A stretch of 37,916 nucleotides of DNA from Winogradskyella sp. (GCA_013002225.1 JABDKL010000040.1:1-37916); one strand, 5' to 3'; numbered from the stretch's first letter, positions 25,778 to 34,619 are shown. Notes: generated by a model not told the origin, from the letters alone. Program-made: numbers and translations.

Positions 25778-27190
25778 ATGAAGAAGATTCTAACATTAGT
25801 ATGCGTTTCAGCATTTGGTGGTCTTTTAACCTTAGGCGGTTATAAGTTGTTTATTGAAGATAATCAAAATGATACAATAGCTGTAGAACAAGTTTCCGAT
25901 TTACCGGTGTATGTACCTGCAAATCACACCAATGCGCTTAACAATGCTGCGACAATAGCACCAAGTTTTGTAGAAGCTGCTGAAAAATCCATTGATGCTG
26001 TGGTCCATGTTAAAAATACGTCTATAGTAAATGCGCCAATGTCATTTCAAGACTTATTTTATGGTCGTAGTTCTCAACGTGCTCAGGTTGGAACCGGTAG
26101 TGGTGTTATAATTTCTCCTACTGGTTATATAGTTACAAATAACCATGTAATACAAAATGCTAATGAGATAAGTATTACTTTAAATAATAATAAATCTTAC
26201 ATGGCTGAATTAATAGGATCAGATGAAGCGACCGATATAGCCCTTTTAAAAATTGATACAGACGAAGACCTACCTTTTATTGCTTTCGGTGATTCTGATA
26301 ACGCCAAAGTTGGCGAGTGGGTTTTAGCTGTAGGTAACCCGTTTAATTTAAATTCAACCGTAACGGCTGGTATTATAAGTGCTAAATCCCGAGATTTAAG
26401 CGGAAGAAATACACAATCCTTTATACAAACTGATGCTGCTGTAAATCCTGGTAATTCTGGTGGTGCATTGGTAAATACAAACGGAGACTTAATAGGAATA
26501 AATACTGCGATATCATCAAGAACAGGATCTTACATTGGTTATTCTTTTGCGGTGCCAAGTAATATAGCTCGTAAAATAGTAAATGATATCATGGAGTATG
26601 GTAATGTTCAAAATGGAATACTCGGTGTTGTAGGTGGAGCGTTAAATAGTAAAGCAGCCGAAGAACTTGGAACCGAAATAACCGAAGGCTTTTATGTAAG
26701 TGAAGTTACTGAAGATACTGGTGCAGAGAAAGCAGGAATTAAGTCTGGTGATATTATCAAGAAGATAGATAATGTAGAAATAAATAAATTTTCAGATTTG
26801 GCTGGATATCTTAAAACAAAGAGTCCAGACGATATTGTTAATGTAACCTTATTAAGAGATGGAGATAAAGAAGTTTTACCAGTTAAATTATTAAAACCTT
26901 CTACCTATATGTTACAAACTATCGGCTTTGTCAAAAATGCCTCTAAAAAGGAATTGAAAAAATATGGTGCAGAATATGGTATTAAAATTTCAAAGTTCGA
27001 TAAGAACTATCAACCCTATTGGAATAAAAATGGCGTTGAAGAAGGGAGTATAATAACCCGTATTAATGGTAAGAAATTATATTCTGTAGATGATGCTCAA
27101 AATGCCATGAAACTAAGAGATTTTAATGAGCCCTTACAGATAGAGGTTATTAATACAAATGGCGAAAAAGTAGTCTATAATTTTAGATAA
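25778..27190 (+). CDS. Do/HtrA-family periplasmic serine protease
   Basis: This 470-residue protein is a DegP-like quality-control protease and chaperone of the cell envelope. It has an N-terminal hydrophobic signal or anchor (about 4-24). The trypsin-like domain has the complete triad: His123 in TNNHVI, Asp153 in TDIALLK and Ser227 in NPGNSGGAL. Two PDZ domains follow, the first from about 278 (NGILGVVGG through AGIKSGDIIKKIDNVEIN) and a more diverged second from about 385 ending near residue 470. The architecture fits DegP/DegQ. It is divergent from dapF, with TCGTTAAA repeats in the shared upstream region, and is followed by a strong terminator, so it is a single-gene unit. Confidence 0.93.
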   Translation: MKKILTLVCVSAFGGLLTLGGYKLFIEDNQNDTIAVEQVSDLPVYVPANHTNALNNAATIAPSFVEAAEKSIDAVVHVKNTSIVNAPMSFQDLFYGRSSQRAQVGTGSGVIISPTGYIVTNNHVIQNANEISITLNNNKSYMAELIGSDEATDIALLKIDTDEDLPFIAFGDSDNAKVGEWVLAVGNPFNLNSTVTAGIISAKSRDLSGRNTQSFIQTDAAVNPGNSGGALVNTNGDLIGINTAISSRTGSYIGYSFAVPSNIARKIVNDIMEYGNVQNGILGVVGGALNSKAAEELGTEITEGFYVSEVTEDTGAEKAGIKSGDIIKKIDNVEINKFSDLAGYLKTKSPDDIVNVTLLRDGDKEVLPVKLLKPSTYMLQTIGFVKNASKKELKKYGAEYGIKISKFDKNYQPYWNKNGVEEGSIITRINGKKLYSVDDAQNAMKLRDFNEPLQIEVINTNGEKVVYNFR

Positions 27191-27215
27191 AAGAACTCTA
27201 CTTATTCTTCCCAAG

Positions 27216-27253
27216 AAACCCTTTAAGGATTTAATCTTTAAGGGGTTTTTATT
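27216..27253 (+). terminator. Rho-independent terminator after htrA
   Basis: The arms 27216-27230 and 27234-27248 form a 15-bp stem with two G-U pairs and a 3-base loop. The core is CCCTTTAAGG against CTTTAAGGGG. T-rich sequence follows immediately. It lies 25 bases after the htrA stop. Confidence 0.85.
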
Positions 27254-27290
27254 TTCGATAAAAAGTGCTACGAAAACGTTTGAAATATGT

Positions 27291-27298
27291 TATTTTTG
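27291..27298 (+). promoter_or_regulatory. -7 box for gap
   Basis: TATTTTTG matches TAnnTTTG and is followed by CGCC, a common context for strong flavobacterial promoters. It lies 33 bases before the ATG at 27332. A clear -33 TTG at the right spacing is not seen. Confidence 0.55.
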
Positions 27299-27331
27299 CG
27301 CCAAATTTAAAAATCAATAAACCAAAAACAA

Positions 27332-28780
27332 ATGGGTTTTAACGACACTTACGAAAAAGAGTTAGCGTTTCAAGCAGACCGTCGCAGAGCAACGGTTGAA
27401 TTTATTAAAATTATAAGTGACTTATGGTACGATAAGTCAATTGAGCTTGTTTTATTCAGAAATCAATTAATGGATAGAAATGTGAGCGAGATTTTAAATC
27501 TGCATGAGTATGCAGGTGAGTTCGTTCAAAAACCAATTTCTATTTTTGATTCTGTAGAAATCGCACAAGCCATTAGAGCTTTAGATTTACCACCTGCTAA
27601 GTTAGATATTGGTAAATTAACCTATGAGTTTCATTTAGAAGACCAAAAGTATGGCAATGCTACTGCATTTGTGGCTTCAAAACTAGGTGGTGCGAAAAAT
27701 AAAAAGAGCATTCAGCCTAAAGATGTTATATTATATGGTTTTGGAAGAATTGGAAGATTGGTCGCTAGAGAATTAATGACTAGAACCGGTAAAGGAAGTC
27801 AGCTTAGACTTAGAGCTATAGTTACACGTGGAGAAATTAATGAAACTGTATTGGAAAAACGAGCTTCACTATTAAGAAACGATTCGGTACATGGCGATTT
27901 TTCTGGGATGGTGAGTACAGATATTAAAAATAGTGCTTTAATCATTAACGGTACTACTGTAAAAATAATTTCTGCAAATGCACCTGAAGACATAGACTAT
28001 ACTAGCTTTGGTATTGACAATGCATTAGTTATAGATAATACTGGCGCCTTTAGAGATAAGGAAGCCTTAAGTAGACATTTGAAAGCAAAAGGCGTTGATA
28101 AAGTTTTACTGACGGCTCCAGGTAAGGGGATCCCAAATATTGTACATGGTGTAAACCATTTGGAACACGATCCAGATAAAGTAGATATTTTTTCTGCTGC
28201 ATCTTGTACAACTAATGCTATTACTCCTATTTTAAAGGCGGTAGAAGATTCTTTTGGAGTTAAGACTGGACATCTGGAGACCATACACGCCTATACAAAC
28301 GATCAAAATTTAGTTGATAATTTTCATAAAAAATACAGACGAGGACGTGCAGCCGGACTTAACATGGTTATTACAGAAACAGGTGCTGGCCAAGCTGTTA
28401 GTAAAGCGCTACCATCACTAGAAGGCAAATTAACCTCTAATGCGATTAGGGTACCAGTACCAAATGGCTCTTTAGCTATTCTAAGTTTGGAACTGGAAAA
28501 TGAAACTTCTGTAGACAGCATGAATACTGTAATGAAAAAGTATGCGCTAGAAGGTGATTTAGTGGAGCAAATAAAATACGAAATGAGTGATGAATTGGTA
28601 TCAAGTGATATCGTTGGTAGTTCAGCTCCTTCGATCTACGATAGTAAAGCGACTATAGTAAGATCAGACGGCAAAAACACAATTTTATATATTTGGTACG
28701 ATAATGAGTATGGCTATAGCCATCAAGTTATTCGTTTGGCAAAATATATTTCTAAAGTAAGACGATATGCTTACTATTAA
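27332..28780 (+). CDS. gap: Glyceraldehyde-3-phosphate dehydrogenase, long (about 480-residue) form
   Basis: This enzyme oxidises glyceraldehyde 3-phosphate in glycolysis, or runs in reverse in gluconeogenesis. At 482 residues it is about 150 longer than classical GAPDH. The extra part is an N-terminal helical domain (1-130) with no motif I recognise. The NAD(P)-binding fold begins at ILYGFGRIGRLVARELM (133-149). The catalytic cysteine is C292 in SAASCTTNAITP, with the active-site histidine region THAYTNDQNL-like (IHAYTNDQNLVD) and the C-terminal WYDNEYGYSHQV. The long form is standard in many Bacteroidota. It has its own promoter and a perfect terminator, so it is monocistronic. Confidence 0.95.
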   Translation: MGFNDTYEKELAFQADRRRATVEFIKIISDLWYDKSIELVLFRNQLMDRNVSEILNLHEYAGEFVQKPISIFDSVEIAQAIRALDLPPAKLDIGKLTYEFHLEDQKYGNATAFVASKLGGAKNKKSIQPKDVILYGFGRIGRLVARELMTRTGKGSQLRLRAIVTRGEINETVLEKRASLLRNDSVHGDFSGMVSTDIKNSALIINGTTVKIISANAPEDIDYTSFGIDNALVIDNTGAFRDKEALSRHLKAKGVDKVLLTAPGKGIPNIVHGVNHLEHDPDKVDIFSAASCTTNAITPILKAVEDSFGVKTGHLETIHAYTNDQNLVDNFHKKYRRGRAAGLNMVITETGAGQAVSKALPSLEGKLTSNAIRVPVPNGSLAILSLELENETSVDSMNTVMKKYALEGDLVEQIKYEMSDELVSSDIVGSSAPSIYDSKATIVRSDGKNTILYIWYDNEYGYSHQVIRLAKYISKVRRYAYY

Positions 28781-28798
28781 TTGAATAGTATATCCAAT

Positions 28799-28832
28799 AA
28801 AAAAATCTTGTCCTACGACAAGATTTTTTTTT
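28799..28832 (+). terminator. Rho-independent terminator after gap
   Basis: The arms 28799-28812 and 28817-28830 form a perfect 14-bp stem around AATCTTGTC/GACAAGATT, with a 4-base loop and a run of T. It begins 18 bases after the gap stop codon. Confidence 0.92.
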
Positions 28833-28964
28833 GTTTAATTTATTTTAAATCTTTTTAGATTAATAAACATCTAAAGCTACTAACATGTACGTATATACCG
28901 TGGCCTCGTGAAAAAGCGAGGCTATTTGTTTAGTACTTTTTTTATGTAATGCTCATAAAATTAG

Positions 28965-28972
28965 TATCTTGG
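28965..28972 (+). promoter_or_regulatory. Weak -7 box candidate for the coiled-coil gene
   Basis: TATCTTGG differs from TAnnTTTG at one position and sits 36 bases before the ATG at 29009. The context (followed by CAACC) resembles other promoters in this window, but the match is imperfect. Confidence 0.35.
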
Positions 28973-29008
28973 CAACCTATAAACCTAACACCATAAATAT
29001 AATTACAA

Positions 29009-29632
29009 ATGAAATTCTTTACCAAAATTTCTTTTATTTTAATTGCAACACTTTGTTTTCAAAATTTAACAGCACAATCCGAATCACAGGAAGAAGAAAC
29101 TTTATCTCTCAATAGCGGTACCATAGATAGTCAGTTTGAATATATTTTTAAAAAATCAGGCAATTTTAGAGGAACAAATGGTCAAATGTATGAAGCGGTA
29201 AAACGTAATGATTTATACACACTGAAAGCACATACCATTGATTCACTGAAAACTATATACGCAAAACTAAATAGCTCAGAGAAAACTGTAGAGCAACAAC
29301 AGCAAGAAATTAAAGCCCTTAAGACGCAGCTTGAGAACACGCAAGAAAATCTCACTAAGACAAATGAAGAAAAAGACAGCATGGCATTATTTGGCATGCA
29401 AATGGGAAAAACCAATTATAATATTTTAATGTGGACTATAATTGCAGCATTGCTGGCTTTTTTACTGTTCTTTATCTATAAATTTAAAGACAGTAACTCA
29501 CTGACAAAAGACGCTAAATTAAAATTAGACGAAGTTGAAATCGAATTTGAAGAGCACAGAAGAACGGCATTAGAGCGCGAACAAAAAGTTCGGCGACAGC
29601 TACAAGATGAAATTAATAAGAATAAAGTTTAA
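29009..29632 (+). CDS. Exported coiled-coil protein with one central membrane helix, unknown function
   Basis: This is a 207-residue protein I recognise only as a flavobacterial conserved family. It has a signal peptide (to about ALTAQ-like LTAQ, residue 23), a short domain, and a coiled coil (about 75-125, with regular L/K/E heptads such as QQQQEIKALKTQLENTQENL). One membrane helix follows (about 137-158, ILMWTIIAALLAFLLFFIY), then a second, highly charged coiled coil to the end. Homologues are sometimes labelled tRNA (guanine-N1)-methyltransferase, almost certainly by transfer from the nearby trmD, since nothing here resembles a methyltransferase. It is followed by a strong terminator. A scaffold or tether in the envelope is plausible but unproven. 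Confidence 0.75.
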   Translation: MKFFTKISFILIATLCFQNLTAQSESQEEETLSLNSGTIDSQFEYIFKKSGNFRGTNGQMYEAVKRNDLYTLKAHTIDSLKTIYAKLNSSEKTVEQQQQEIKALKTQLENTQENLTKTNEEKDSMALFGMQMGKTNYNILMWTIIAALLAFLLFFIYKFKDSNSLTKDAKLKLDEVEIEFEEHRRTALEREQKVRRQLQDEINKNKV

Positions 29633-29658
29633 GTATAAATAGACTAAAAATATTCTTC

Positions 29659-29691
29659 AAAAAACCGTAATTTTCATTGCGGTTTTTTTTT
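29659..29691 (+). terminator. Terminator after the coiled-coil gene, abutting the next start codon
   Basis: The arms 29659-29671 and 29676-29688 (AAAAAACCGTAAT against ATTGCGGTTTTTT) form a 13-bp stem with one G-U pair and a 4-base loop, then more T. The next gene's ATG follows at 29692, with no room for a separate leader or promoter. Confidence 0.88.
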
Positions 29692-30167
29692 ATGCAAATA
29701 GTTAAAGCAAATTTCAATCATCTTGATCATCTGGCTCTGTTATTTAATGCTTACCGAATATTATATAAACTACGCTCAAATATTAACGGTGTCAAAGCCT
29801 TTTTAGAAAACAGGATTAAGGCAAATGAATCAATAATATATATTGCATATAGTGATGATACCGCTGTAGGATTTACCCAATTAAACCCTTTAAACTCTTT
29901 AAACTCTTTAAACTCTTCCGTGAGTATGCAATCTATGTATGTTCTTAACAATTTGTATGTCCATAATGATTATAGACAGAAAGGTATAGGTAAAACTTTA
30001 ATTAATAAAGCTAAACAATTATGTGTTTTAGAAAATAATAAAAGTTTAGCTATACAAACTGATTTTGATAATCCAGCGCAACAATTGTATACTAGATGTA
30101 CACTAGATTAGGTTTTAAAAAGGATACAGATATACATTTTTTCTGGTATAATCCAACAACAAAATAA
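29692..30167 (+). pseudogene. GNAT family N-acetyltransferase, frameshifted near the C-terminus
   Basis: Translation from the ATG at 29692 gives a GNAT protein with IVKANFNHLDHLALLFNAYR at the start, NNLYVHNDYRQKGIGKTLI as the acetyl-CoA loop, and FDNPAQQLYTR near the end. The frame then stops at 30109-30111 after a few unrelated residues. In another frame the expected family ending, RLGFKKDTDIHFFWYNP, continues to a stop at 30165-30167. The cause appears to be an 11-bp near-duplication (TATACTAGATG then TACACTAGA, about 30078-30097). Removing 11 bases restores LYTRLGFKK. The gene also carries a 9-bp tandem repeat coding for LNS. The product is probably inactive or altered, although 140 residues remain. 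A sequencing error is possible but unlikely to create a duplication. Confidence 0.8.
29881..29916 (+). repeat. Four tandem 9-bp units inside the GNAT gene
   Basis: The unit TTAAACTCT occurs at 29890-29898, 29899-29907 and 29908-29916, preceded by the variant TTAAACCCT at 29881-29889. The repeat keeps the reading frame and encodes repeated L-N-S(P). It sits between the GFTQL strand and the SSVSM segment, where family members normally have a short loop. Confidence 0.9.
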
Positions 30168-30194
30168 TCATAGTCGACACAGCAATTAATTCTC

Positions 30195-30220
30195 TAACTT
30201 TTAAATATTCATAAAAGTTA
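30195..30220 (+). terminator. Weak AT-rich inverted repeat before trmD
   Basis: TAACTTTTA (30195-30203) pairs exactly with TAAAAGTTA (30212-30220) around an 8-base loop. It has few GC pairs and no U-run, so termination would be poor. It lies between the GNAT pseudogene and the trmD promoter. Confidence 0.3.
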
Positions 30221-30262
30221 ATTTCATAAAAAAAAGCGCACATAATATATCTTAATTAAGTA

Positions 30263-30270
30263 TATCTTTG
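30263..30270 (+). promoter_or_regulatory. -7 box for trmD
   Basis: TATCTTTG followed by CCC matches TAnnTTTG and the common context. It lies 19 bases before the trmD ATG at 30290, giving a leader of about 13 bases. Confidence 0.6.
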
Positions 30271-30289
30271 CCCTTTATTTCAATATACA

Positions 30290-30970
30290 ATGCGCATAGA
30301 TATCATTACTGTATTACCAGAGCTTTTAAAAAGTCCCTTTGAGGCCTCGATTCTAAAACGTGCTATAGAAGCAGATTTGGTCGAAGTAAATTTTCATAAT
30401 TTAAGAGATTATGCTACTGGTGGTTATAAAGCTATTGACGATACTCAATTTGGTGGTGGCGCTGGGATGGTTATGATGATCGAACCTATAGACAAATGTA
30501 TTTCTAAACTACAAGAGGAACGAACCTACGACGACATTATTTATATGACACCTGATGGTGAACGATTAAGCCAAAGTATTGCTAATACCCTATCACTAAA
30601 GGAAAATATTATTATTCTATGTGGACATTATAAAGGTGTAGATCAACGTGTACGCGATAAATTTATTACAAAAGAGATATCAATTGGTGATTATGTGCTA
30701 TCTGGTGGCGAGTTGGGTGCTGCTGTTTTATGCGATGCTATTATAAGATTAATACCAGGGGTTTTAGGAAATGAAACCTCTGCATTAACCGATTCATTTC
30801 AAGATAATTTATTAGCACCACCAATATATACGAAGCCAAGAGAATACAAGGGAATGAAGGTGCCAGAAGTTTTGTTTAGTGGTAATTTTCCAGAAATAGA
30901 AAAATGGAGAGAGGAACAGGCCTACAATCGTACAAAAGAACGCCGTCCCGATCTATTGAACGAAGATTAA
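30290..30970 (+). CDS. trmD: tRNA (guanosine(37)-N1)-methyltransferase
   Basis: TrmD methylates G37 beside the anticodon and prevents +1 frameshifting. The 226-residue SPOUT-fold protein begins [13 protein letters not shown]. It has [17 protein letters not shown] at 46-62, the knot segment [13 protein letters not shown] at 109-121, and [16 protein letters not shown] at 129-143, which form the SAM pocket. The C-terminus ends [12 protein letters not shown], typical of the family. It has its own promoter here, although in many bacteria it shares an operon with rplS, which follows after 168 bp with a separate promoter. Confidence 0.97.
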   Translation: MRIDIITVLPELLKSPFEASILKRAIEADLVEVNFHNLRDYATGGYKAIDDTQFGGGAGMVMMIEPIDKCISKLQEERTYDDIIYMTPDGERLSQSIANTLSLKENIIILCGHYKGVDQRVRDKFITKEISIGDYVLSGGELGAAVLCDAIIRLIPGVLGNETSALTDSFQDNLLAPPIYTKPREYKGMKVPEVLFSGNFPEIEKWREEQAYNRTKERRPDLLNED

Positions 30971-31020
30971 AGTATAAACATAATTGATTATAAATTTAAT
31001 AAGCTCTATTTAGTGTAAAA

Positions 31021-31048
31021 ACTTTTTACTTTTTACTTTTTACTTTTC
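31021..31048 (+). repeat. 7-bp tandem repeats upstream of the rplS promoter box
   Basis: ACTTTTT is repeated three times (31021-31041), followed by ACTTTTC (31042-31048). The -7 box begins at 31059, so the usual -33 position falls inside the repeat. Copy-number change would alter the upstream promoter face. Confidence 0.75.
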
Positions 31049-31058
31049 AACTTTTAAC

Positions 31059-31066
31059 TATCTTTG
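31059..31066 (+). promoter_or_regulatory. -7 box for rplS with possible leader
   Basis: TATCTTTG followed by CACC matches TAnnTTTG. The transcript would have a leader of about 65 bases before the ATG at 31139. In that leader GTTG (31106-31109) can pair with CAAC (31118-31121) to form a small hairpin. Ribosomal-protein leaders for L19 have, as I recall, been proposed in flavobacteria, but I cannot match this one to a model. Confidence 0.6.
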
Positions 31067-31138
31067 CACCCAATTTTAGATTAACCTCTGGCGAAAATCG
31101 TGAATGTTGATTTGAAACAACTTTATAAATAAAAGAAA

Positions 31139-31489
31139 ATGAATTCTTTAGTAAAATTTGTACAAGACGAATTTGTAACCCGTAAAGATCTTCCAGAATT
31201 TAGCGCTGGTGATACAATTACAGTTTATTACGAGATTAAAGAGGGAAGTAAAACCCGTACACAGTTCTTTAAAGGTGTAGTATTACAACGTAAAGGCACA
31301 GGAACATCAGAAACATTTACTATCCGTAAAATGTCAGGTACCATCGGTGTAGAACGTATATTCCCTGTTAACTTACCTGCACTTCAAAAAATTGAAATCA
31401 ATAAGCGTGGTAAAGTACGTAGAGCAAGAATCTTTTACTTTAGAGGTCTTACTGGTAAAAAAGCAAGAATTAAAGAAGTTAGACGTTAG
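31139..31489 (+). CDS. rplS: 50S ribosomal protein L19
   Basis: L19 sits at the interface of the ribosomal subunits. The 116-residue protein has the SH3-like fold with FSAGDTITVYYEIKEG, RTQFFKGVVLQRKGTG, ETFTIRKMSGTIGVERIFP and the basic C-terminus RRARIFYFRGLTGKKARIKE. All match the family. It has its own promoter and a terminator 20 bases after the stop, so it is monocistronic here. A longer open frame that starts inside this gene in another phase is an artefact. Confidence 0.98.
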   Translation: MNSLVKFVQDEFVTRKDLPEFSAGDTITVYYEIKEGSKTRTQFFKGVVLQRKGTGTSETFTIRKMSGTIGVERIFPVNLPALQKIEINKRGKVRRARIFYFRGLTGKKARIKEVRR

Positions 31490-31509
31490 TACTAACCAAA
31501 GTATACAGC

Positions 31510-31538
31510 AAAAAGCCTTCTTTTATGAAGGTTTTTTT
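31510..31538 (+). terminator. Rho-independent terminator after rplS
   Basis: The arms 31510-31520 and 31527-31537 (core GCCTTC/GAAGGT with flanking A/T pairs) form an 11-bp stem with one G-U pair and a 6-base loop, followed by T. Confidence 0.88.
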
Positions 31539-31601
31539 AGTTTATTAACTTTTGTTAATAAATATGGTTCATATTGTGTTCATATCTAATTAGTTAAAAA
31601 A

Positions 31602-31632
31602 TTTGTTTATTCGTAAATGTCAATTACTTTAG
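31602..31632 (+). promoter_or_regulatory. Candidate promoter of the non-coding unit
   Basis: TTTG (31602-31605) and TACTTTAG (31625-31632, one mismatch to TAnnTTTG) are separated by 19 bases, the spacing of a primary Bacteroidota promoter. A second candidate is TTG (31692-31694), then 18 bases, then TATATTAT (31713-31720, two mismatches), just upstream of the first hairpin. Either could drive the unit. Confidence 0.35.
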
Positions 31633-31735
31633 CTAAACAATTAATAACAAACCTAGTTTGGTTTTGAAAGAAATTTTAAATTTATATTAAATTGTAATAA
31701 AGTAACGTTCTTTATATTATGAGGTTATTTTTTGA

Positions 31736-31778
31736 GATTAACAAACTGCTTGTGTAGACAAGTGTTGGTGAGTTAATC
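31736..31778 (+). other. Nested hairpin at the likely start of the non-coding unit
   Basis: GATTAAC (31736-31742) pairs with GTTAATC (31772-31778), and inside it CTTGT (31749-31753) pairs with ACAAG (31758-31762) around a 4-base loop, with AAC/GTT pairs between them. Two coaxial perfect stems in 43 bases suggest a folded RNA 5' end. Confidence 0.55.
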
Positions 31779-31985
31779 ATGAAATTTACGGTTTAAAGAA
31801 TGTTTTACAGTTTTTAAACAATAAATGGAAAGTTCGAAAAAAGTAGTGGAACCGAAAGTGAACACGAAAAGGACGAACAATGGTTTTTGTACAGATTAAA
31901 CACGCAAGTGAATAATAACAGAAAAGCCATCAAGAAAAATATCCTTATGAAACATAGTAATACCAGGTCAATACATTTTGAAAGG

Positions 31986-32001
31986 TGTGAAACGTTTCAC
32001 A
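31986..32001. promoter_or_regulatory. Perfect 16-bp palindrome, operator-like
   Basis: TGTGAAACGTTTCACA is fully symmetric with a central CG, the form of LacI/GalR-family operators and of CcpA-type cre sites. It lies about 380 bases upstream of icd, too far for simple repression of the promoter at 32336. It may instead be the stem of an RNA hairpin in the non-coding unit. Confidence 0.45.
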
Positions 32002-32096
32002 GAAACAGCAACGCTTAACTGAAAAGGATGGTGACGCAAGTTATACAGCTGAGTTAGTTAAATACTAAATAAGTTATAGTAGTACTGTTTCAAATG

Positions 32097-32139
32097 AAAG
32101 CCATGTCAAAGCAGTTTTGCTGAAGTGATATGGCTTTTT
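32097..32139 (+). terminator. Terminator of the non-coding unit
   Basis: AAAGCCAT (32097-32104) pairs with ATGGCTTT (32130-32137), with an inner AGCA/TGCT hairpin (32110-32113 and 32118-32121), followed by T. A second AAAGCCAT at 31923-31930 could compete for the same right arm. Confidence 0.75.
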
Positions 32140-32335
32140 GTTTTCTAAACCATTCTCAATACTCGAGAATTACTTCAATTAACAACAACTACGAACTGTC
32201 TTTTCTGTCCACAACACTAATTGAGATATTTTTTTACAATGGTATTTGCATTAATACTACCGCTTTAAATTTTATAATCAGAATTTAATAAGGCTTTACT
32301 TCACTCTTAAACCTTCCAAAACACTATCATTTTTG
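32140..32335. other. Intergenic stretch upstream of icd with no gene seen
   Basis: These bases are AT-rich and contain stops in every frame, no hairpin of note and no tRNA-like fold. They separate the terminator of the non-coding unit from the icd promoter box. Confidence 0.6.
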
Positions 32336-32343
32336 TATATTTG
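32336..32343 (+). promoter_or_regulatory. -7 box for icd
   Basis: TATATTTG followed by CAC matches TAnnTTTG. The message would have a leader of about 28 bases to the ATG at 32379. Confidence 0.55.
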
Positions 32344-32375
32344 CACTGCTTAATTTTAAGCAATTTTTTATTTAA

Positions 32376-34610
<2,235 letters not shown>

Positions 34611-34619
34611 ACTTATGTT

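Larger units (their letters stand above)
31730..32139 (+). ncRNA. Candidate structured non-coding RNA unit between rplS and icd
   Basis: The 889 bases between rplS (stop 31489) and icd (start 32379) hold no convincing protein gene. From about 31730 to 32139 the sequence is richer in G and C than the flanks. It contains a nested hairpin at 31736-31778, complementary GTTCG and CGAAC arms flanking a purine-rich stretch (near 31833 and 31875), a perfect 16-bp palindrome at 31986-32001, and a strong terminator at 32097-32139. Promoter-like boxes precede it. The terminator belongs to no visible protein gene, since rplS already has its own. A stable RNA is the simplest explanation. Alternatives are a decayed gene or a small peptide gene (a 24-codon frame at 31825-31899). 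I match no known RNA family to it. The 5' boundary is a guess. Confidence 0.45.

Noticed and set aside
31392-31589. Open frame overlapping the end of rplS and its terminator
   Set aside because: It lies in another phase of rplS and runs through the terminator hairpin, so it is a shadow of rplS rather than a gene.
31825-31899. A 24-codon open frame, and a longer overlapping frame without a good start, in the non-coding unit
   Set aside because: The stretch is purine-rich, which keeps several frames open by chance. No signal peptide, recognisable family or clear ribosome-binding context is present. Kept only as an alternative to the RNA interpretation.
31966-31980. SRP RNA-like ACCAGGTCA word in the non-coding unit
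   Set aside because: The short word matches bacterial SRP RNA by chance; the adjoining GGAAGCAGCC apical segment is absent.
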